From CAYQTE01 sp964420285 (GTDB lineage Bacteria; Planctomycetota; Phycisphaerae; Tepidisphaerales; Tepidisphaeraceae), in assembly GCA_964420285.1 (NCBI GenBank), contig CAYQTE010000021.1, positions 8,440 to 72,439 of the forward strand: 64,000 nucleotides of DNA, read 5' to 3'. Each line of letters begins with the position of its first letter. The stretch's first letter is position 1. The notes beneath the pieces were generated by a model, which searched no databases, was not told the DNA's origin, and saw only the letters and a list, made by a program, of their open reading frames with translations. Of the stretch, positions 58,837 to 64,000 are shown piece after piece. The translations under genes and the position numbers were made by a program.

Positions 58837-59688
58837 ATGGCTAAGCCGCTTCCACAATGTTGTTCGCGCGAGGCATTCGAGATGCTTCGGCGGCAGGTTC
58901 GGGATATGGAAACCCCTGATGCCCTTGTGGCCGGGGCGGTGGCCATCTCGATTCCGCATTGTCCCGGCGCGGACATCGCCAAGGTCAACACCCAGATCGA
59001 CGCCCTGGTGAATCGCGTTCGCGCCCGGGTCCGCAGCGACCAGCCGCAGGCACGCCTCGCCCATCTCCATCAGGTGTTGTTCGATGAGGAAGGGTTCATC
59101 GGGAACTCCGAGGATTATTACAACCCGATCAACAGTTTTCTTCCGGCCGTGCTGGAATCGCGCAAGGGCCTGCCGATCACGCTCTGCCTGCTGTACAAGG
59201 TGATAGCCGAACGACTGGGACTGAGAGTGTGGGGCGTGGGAATGCCGGGGCATTTTCTGGTGGCCGTCGAATTGGGCCAGGACTACGGCGAGGGCGGCCC
59301 GGTGTTGATCGATCCGTTTCAGCAGGGGCGGGTTCTGAGCATCGGCGAGGCCTATGATCGGATGAGGGATCTGCTGGGTTCGGACGCTACATGGAACGCC
59401 GACATCTTCCACCCCGCGTCCAACCGCCACTGGCTCACGCGCATCCTGCAAAACCTGCTGCACGTTTACGGCAACGGCGACCGCTATGCCGACGTGGCCG
59501 GCGTCCTGGAACTGGAGATGCTGCTGTGGCCGGAGCAGGGACACCTGCAACGCGACCTGGCGCTGGTCCTGGCCCGCATCGGCCTGGCGCAACCGGCCAG
59601 CGTGTGGCTGGGGCGCTACCTGCGCAGTCATCCGCAGGATCCGGATCGCAACGATCTCAAGCAACTGCTGGACGTGCTGCGGGCGTGA
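58837..59688 (+). CDS. SirB1-family protein (transglutaminase-like plus TPR-like region)
   Basis: The 283-residue protein has the SirB1 signature: HLHQVLFDEEGFIGNSEDYY, NPINSFLPAVLESRKGLPIT, LCLLYKVIAERLGLRVWGVG and MPGHFLVAVE. A C-terminal helical part (VYGNGDRYADVAGVLELEML, then IGLAQPASVWLGRYLRSHP) resembles a tetratricopeptide region. The biological role of the family is poorly known. It converges with the O-methyltransferase gene. Confidence 0.9.
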   Translation: MAKPLPQCCSREAFEMLRRQVRDMETPDALVAGAVAISIPHCPGADIAKVNTQIDALVNRVRARVRSDQPQARLAHLHQVLFDEEGFIGNSEDYYNPINSFLPAVLESRKGLPITLCLLYKVIAERLGLRVWGVGMPGHFLVAVELGQDYGEGGPVLIDPFQQGRVLSIGEAYDRMRDLLGSDATWNADIFHPASNRHWLTRILQNLLHVYGNGDRYADVAGVLELEMLLWPEQGHLQRDLALVLARIGLAQPASVWLGRYLRSHPQDPDRNDLKQLLDVLRA

Positions 59689-59705
59689 ATCAACGTCTTT
59701 GCGGT

Positions 59706-60377
59706 TTATTGTTTCTTGACCACCGCAACCGCGAATCCGTCATACCCCTTGCTGCCAACGGTTTGAAGGGCCGCGGCGGTCACGCGCTTGTCGGCCGCCA
59801 TCGTCGCGGCGAAACGGCGCATGCCGATGATCTCCGGCTCCTGACTTGCCGCATCGGCGACACCACCTTTGCGGACGACATTGTCCACGACGATCAAACC
59901 GCCCGGGCGAGCCAGGCTCACCGCCCAGTTGAAATAGTCGGCCGTCGCGGGCTTGTCAGCGTCAATAAAGATCAAATCGAACGGCGGGCGTTTTTCCCCG
60001 GCCAGAATCGGCAGCGTCTCCAGTGCCGGACCCAGTCGCACTTCCACCATATCGGACAAGCCCGCCCGCGCGATGTTCGCCTTCGCCACCCGTGCGTGTC
60101 GCTCCTGCGCCTCCAGCGTCACCAGCCTTCCGCCGGCCGACAATCCCCGGGCCAGCCAGATCGTGCTGTATCCGCCCAGCGTGCCGATCTCAAGGATGTG
60201 CCTGGCCCCCACCAGAACCGCCAGTACGTGCAGGAATTTCCCCTGGCTGGGGCTGATCTGAATCGTGGGTAATCCGGCCGCGGCGCTGTCGGCCAGAGCG
60301 GCATCGAGCACCGGATCGGCCGGCACGAGCAGATCGTCGAAATACCTGTCAACCTCGGTCCAACGCGCCTGATCCAT
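59706..60377 (-). CDS. SAM-dependent O-methyltransferase (caffeoyl-CoA/catechol type)
   Basis: The 223-residue enzyme shows the class I methyltransferase motif ILEIGTLGGYSTIWLARGL near residues 62-80, then GRLVTLEAQERHARVAKANI, FDLIFIDADKPATADYF (metal-binding Asp) and GGLIVVDNVVRKGGVAD. These define methyltransferase family 3. The substrate is a catechol-like or other hydroxylated compound, unspecified. It starts 9 bases after the carB stop with TAGGAGTGG as ribosome site, so it is probably cotranscribed with carB. Confidence 0.92.
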   Translation of the reverse strand: MDQARWTEVDRYFDDLLVPADPVLDAALADSAAAGLPTIQISPSQGKFLHVLAVLVGARHILEIGTLGGYSTIWLARGLSAGGRLVTLEAQERHARVAKANIARAGLSDMVEVRLGPALETLPILAGEKRPPFDLIFIDADKPATADYFNWAVSLARPGGLIVVDNVVRKGGVADAASQEPEIIGMRRFAATMAADKRVTAAALQTVGSKGYDGFAVAVVKKQ

Positions 60378-60386
60378 CGGCCACTC

Positions 60387-63851
<3,465 letters not shown>

Positions 63852-63884
63852 GCTTGGGTTCACTCCAAAATCAAAAGCCCGACT

Positions 63885-63912
63885 ACTGTATAAACCATCG
63901 CACCAAATTCAA
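63885..63912 (-). promoter_or_regulatory. Promoter candidate of carB
   Basis: On the minus strand TTGAAT (63912-63907) and TACAGT (63890-63885), within TATACAGT, are separated by 16 bases. A leader of roughly 25-30 bases with a GGAG ribosome site precedes the ATG. Confidence 0.45.
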
Positions 63913-63951
63913 ATTGACGGGGAAAAAGAAATTCGCCGCCCTTGTCGGCCG

Positions 63952-64000
63952 GAGAGTGCCCGATTTCCCGGGCGAGTGTAAATCCATGCGGGACCGCCTT
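63952..64000. mobile_element. Copy E of the palindromic MITE-like element (cut by window edge)
   Basis: These 49 bases match the reverse complement of the right end of copy B (30841-30889) with one mismatch, starting GAGAGTGCCCGATTTCCCGG. The rest lies outside the window. Confidence 0.8.

Overview
The window looks like a chromosomal segment of a high-GC, Gram-negative planctomycete, probably of the Phycisphaerae type. This is inferred from gene content. There is an exported S53 peptidase with an N-terminal LEPR-type motif and a C-terminal dockerin, lpxD (lipid A), type IV pilus and pseudopilin proteins, a Hanks-type kinase, flagellar regulators (FlgM and a FliN-like protein), and a dispersed chromosomal organisation in which sdhB and nuoA stand alone. 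Most of the sequence is ordinary core and accessory chromosome. I see no prophage, CRISPR array, rRNA or transposase gene.

Layout. 1-7.5 kb: a surface-sugar region. A GHMP sugar kinase (hddA-like) followed by the start of a transketolase runs leftward, divergent from an NAD-dependent epimerase and an hddC-like nucleotidyltransferase. Two large glycosyltransferases follow on the minus strand. 7.5-10.2 kb: an ABC ATPase, a MacB/FtsX-type permease and a Fur-family regulator, on the minus strand. 10.3-18.9 kb: tRNA-Val(CAC), a HAD phosphatase, aspS, a GH113-like hydrolase, a polyprenyl diphosphate synthase, a cysteine desulfurase, truD and a DinB-family protein. 19-24 kb: pilM (with a PilN-like extension) and two unknown membrane-anchored partners. 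24-30 kb: sdhB, a DedA protein, the S53 peptidase, thiL and tsaE. 30-38 kb: a DUF2442 gene, a membrane protein of unknown function, lpxD, xylB, a Uma2 protein, a PHP-glycosyltransferase fusion and nuoA.

38.4-41.2 kb is gene-poor. It holds a complete copy of a short palindromic mobile-like element, a candidate structured RNA with its own promoter and terminator, and a pseudopilin-like gene. 41-45.4 kb: dnaG, rpoD and a FliN-like gene behind a strong sigma70-type promoter. 45.4-47.9 kb: a PQQ-repeat protein flanked by two copies of a 97-bp structured repeat, and a GGQ release-factor-like protein. 47.9-53 kb: pstS-pstC-pstA (PstC carries a periplasmic Ig/PKD-like insertion and no pstB follows) and a Ser/Thr kinase. 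53-64 kb: a 3-hydroxyisobutyrate-dehydrogenase-like protein, a YdeI-like protein, a SHOCT protein, a rhamnogalacturonan-acetylesterase-like protein, flgM, a flavoprotein, a SirB1-like protein, an O-methyltransferase and carB.

The most unusual signals are non-coding. (1) A non-coding element family of about 220 bp has 22-bp inverted ends; five copies are visible, one with a perfect 8-bp target duplication and another with 7 of 8. (2) An RNA candidate of about 200 nt at 38931-39131 consists of successive perfect hairpins ending in a textbook terminator. (3) A pair of 97-bp repeats with conserved hairpins brackets one gene. (4) Several genes have a -10 hexamer five or six bases before the start codon, which suggests leaderless mRNAs. 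The most unusual protein architectures are the Ig-like insertion in PstC, the PilM-PilN fusion, the PHP-glycosyltransferase fusion and the kinase with an MshEN-like N-terminus. All identifications come from reading the sequence; no database search was run.
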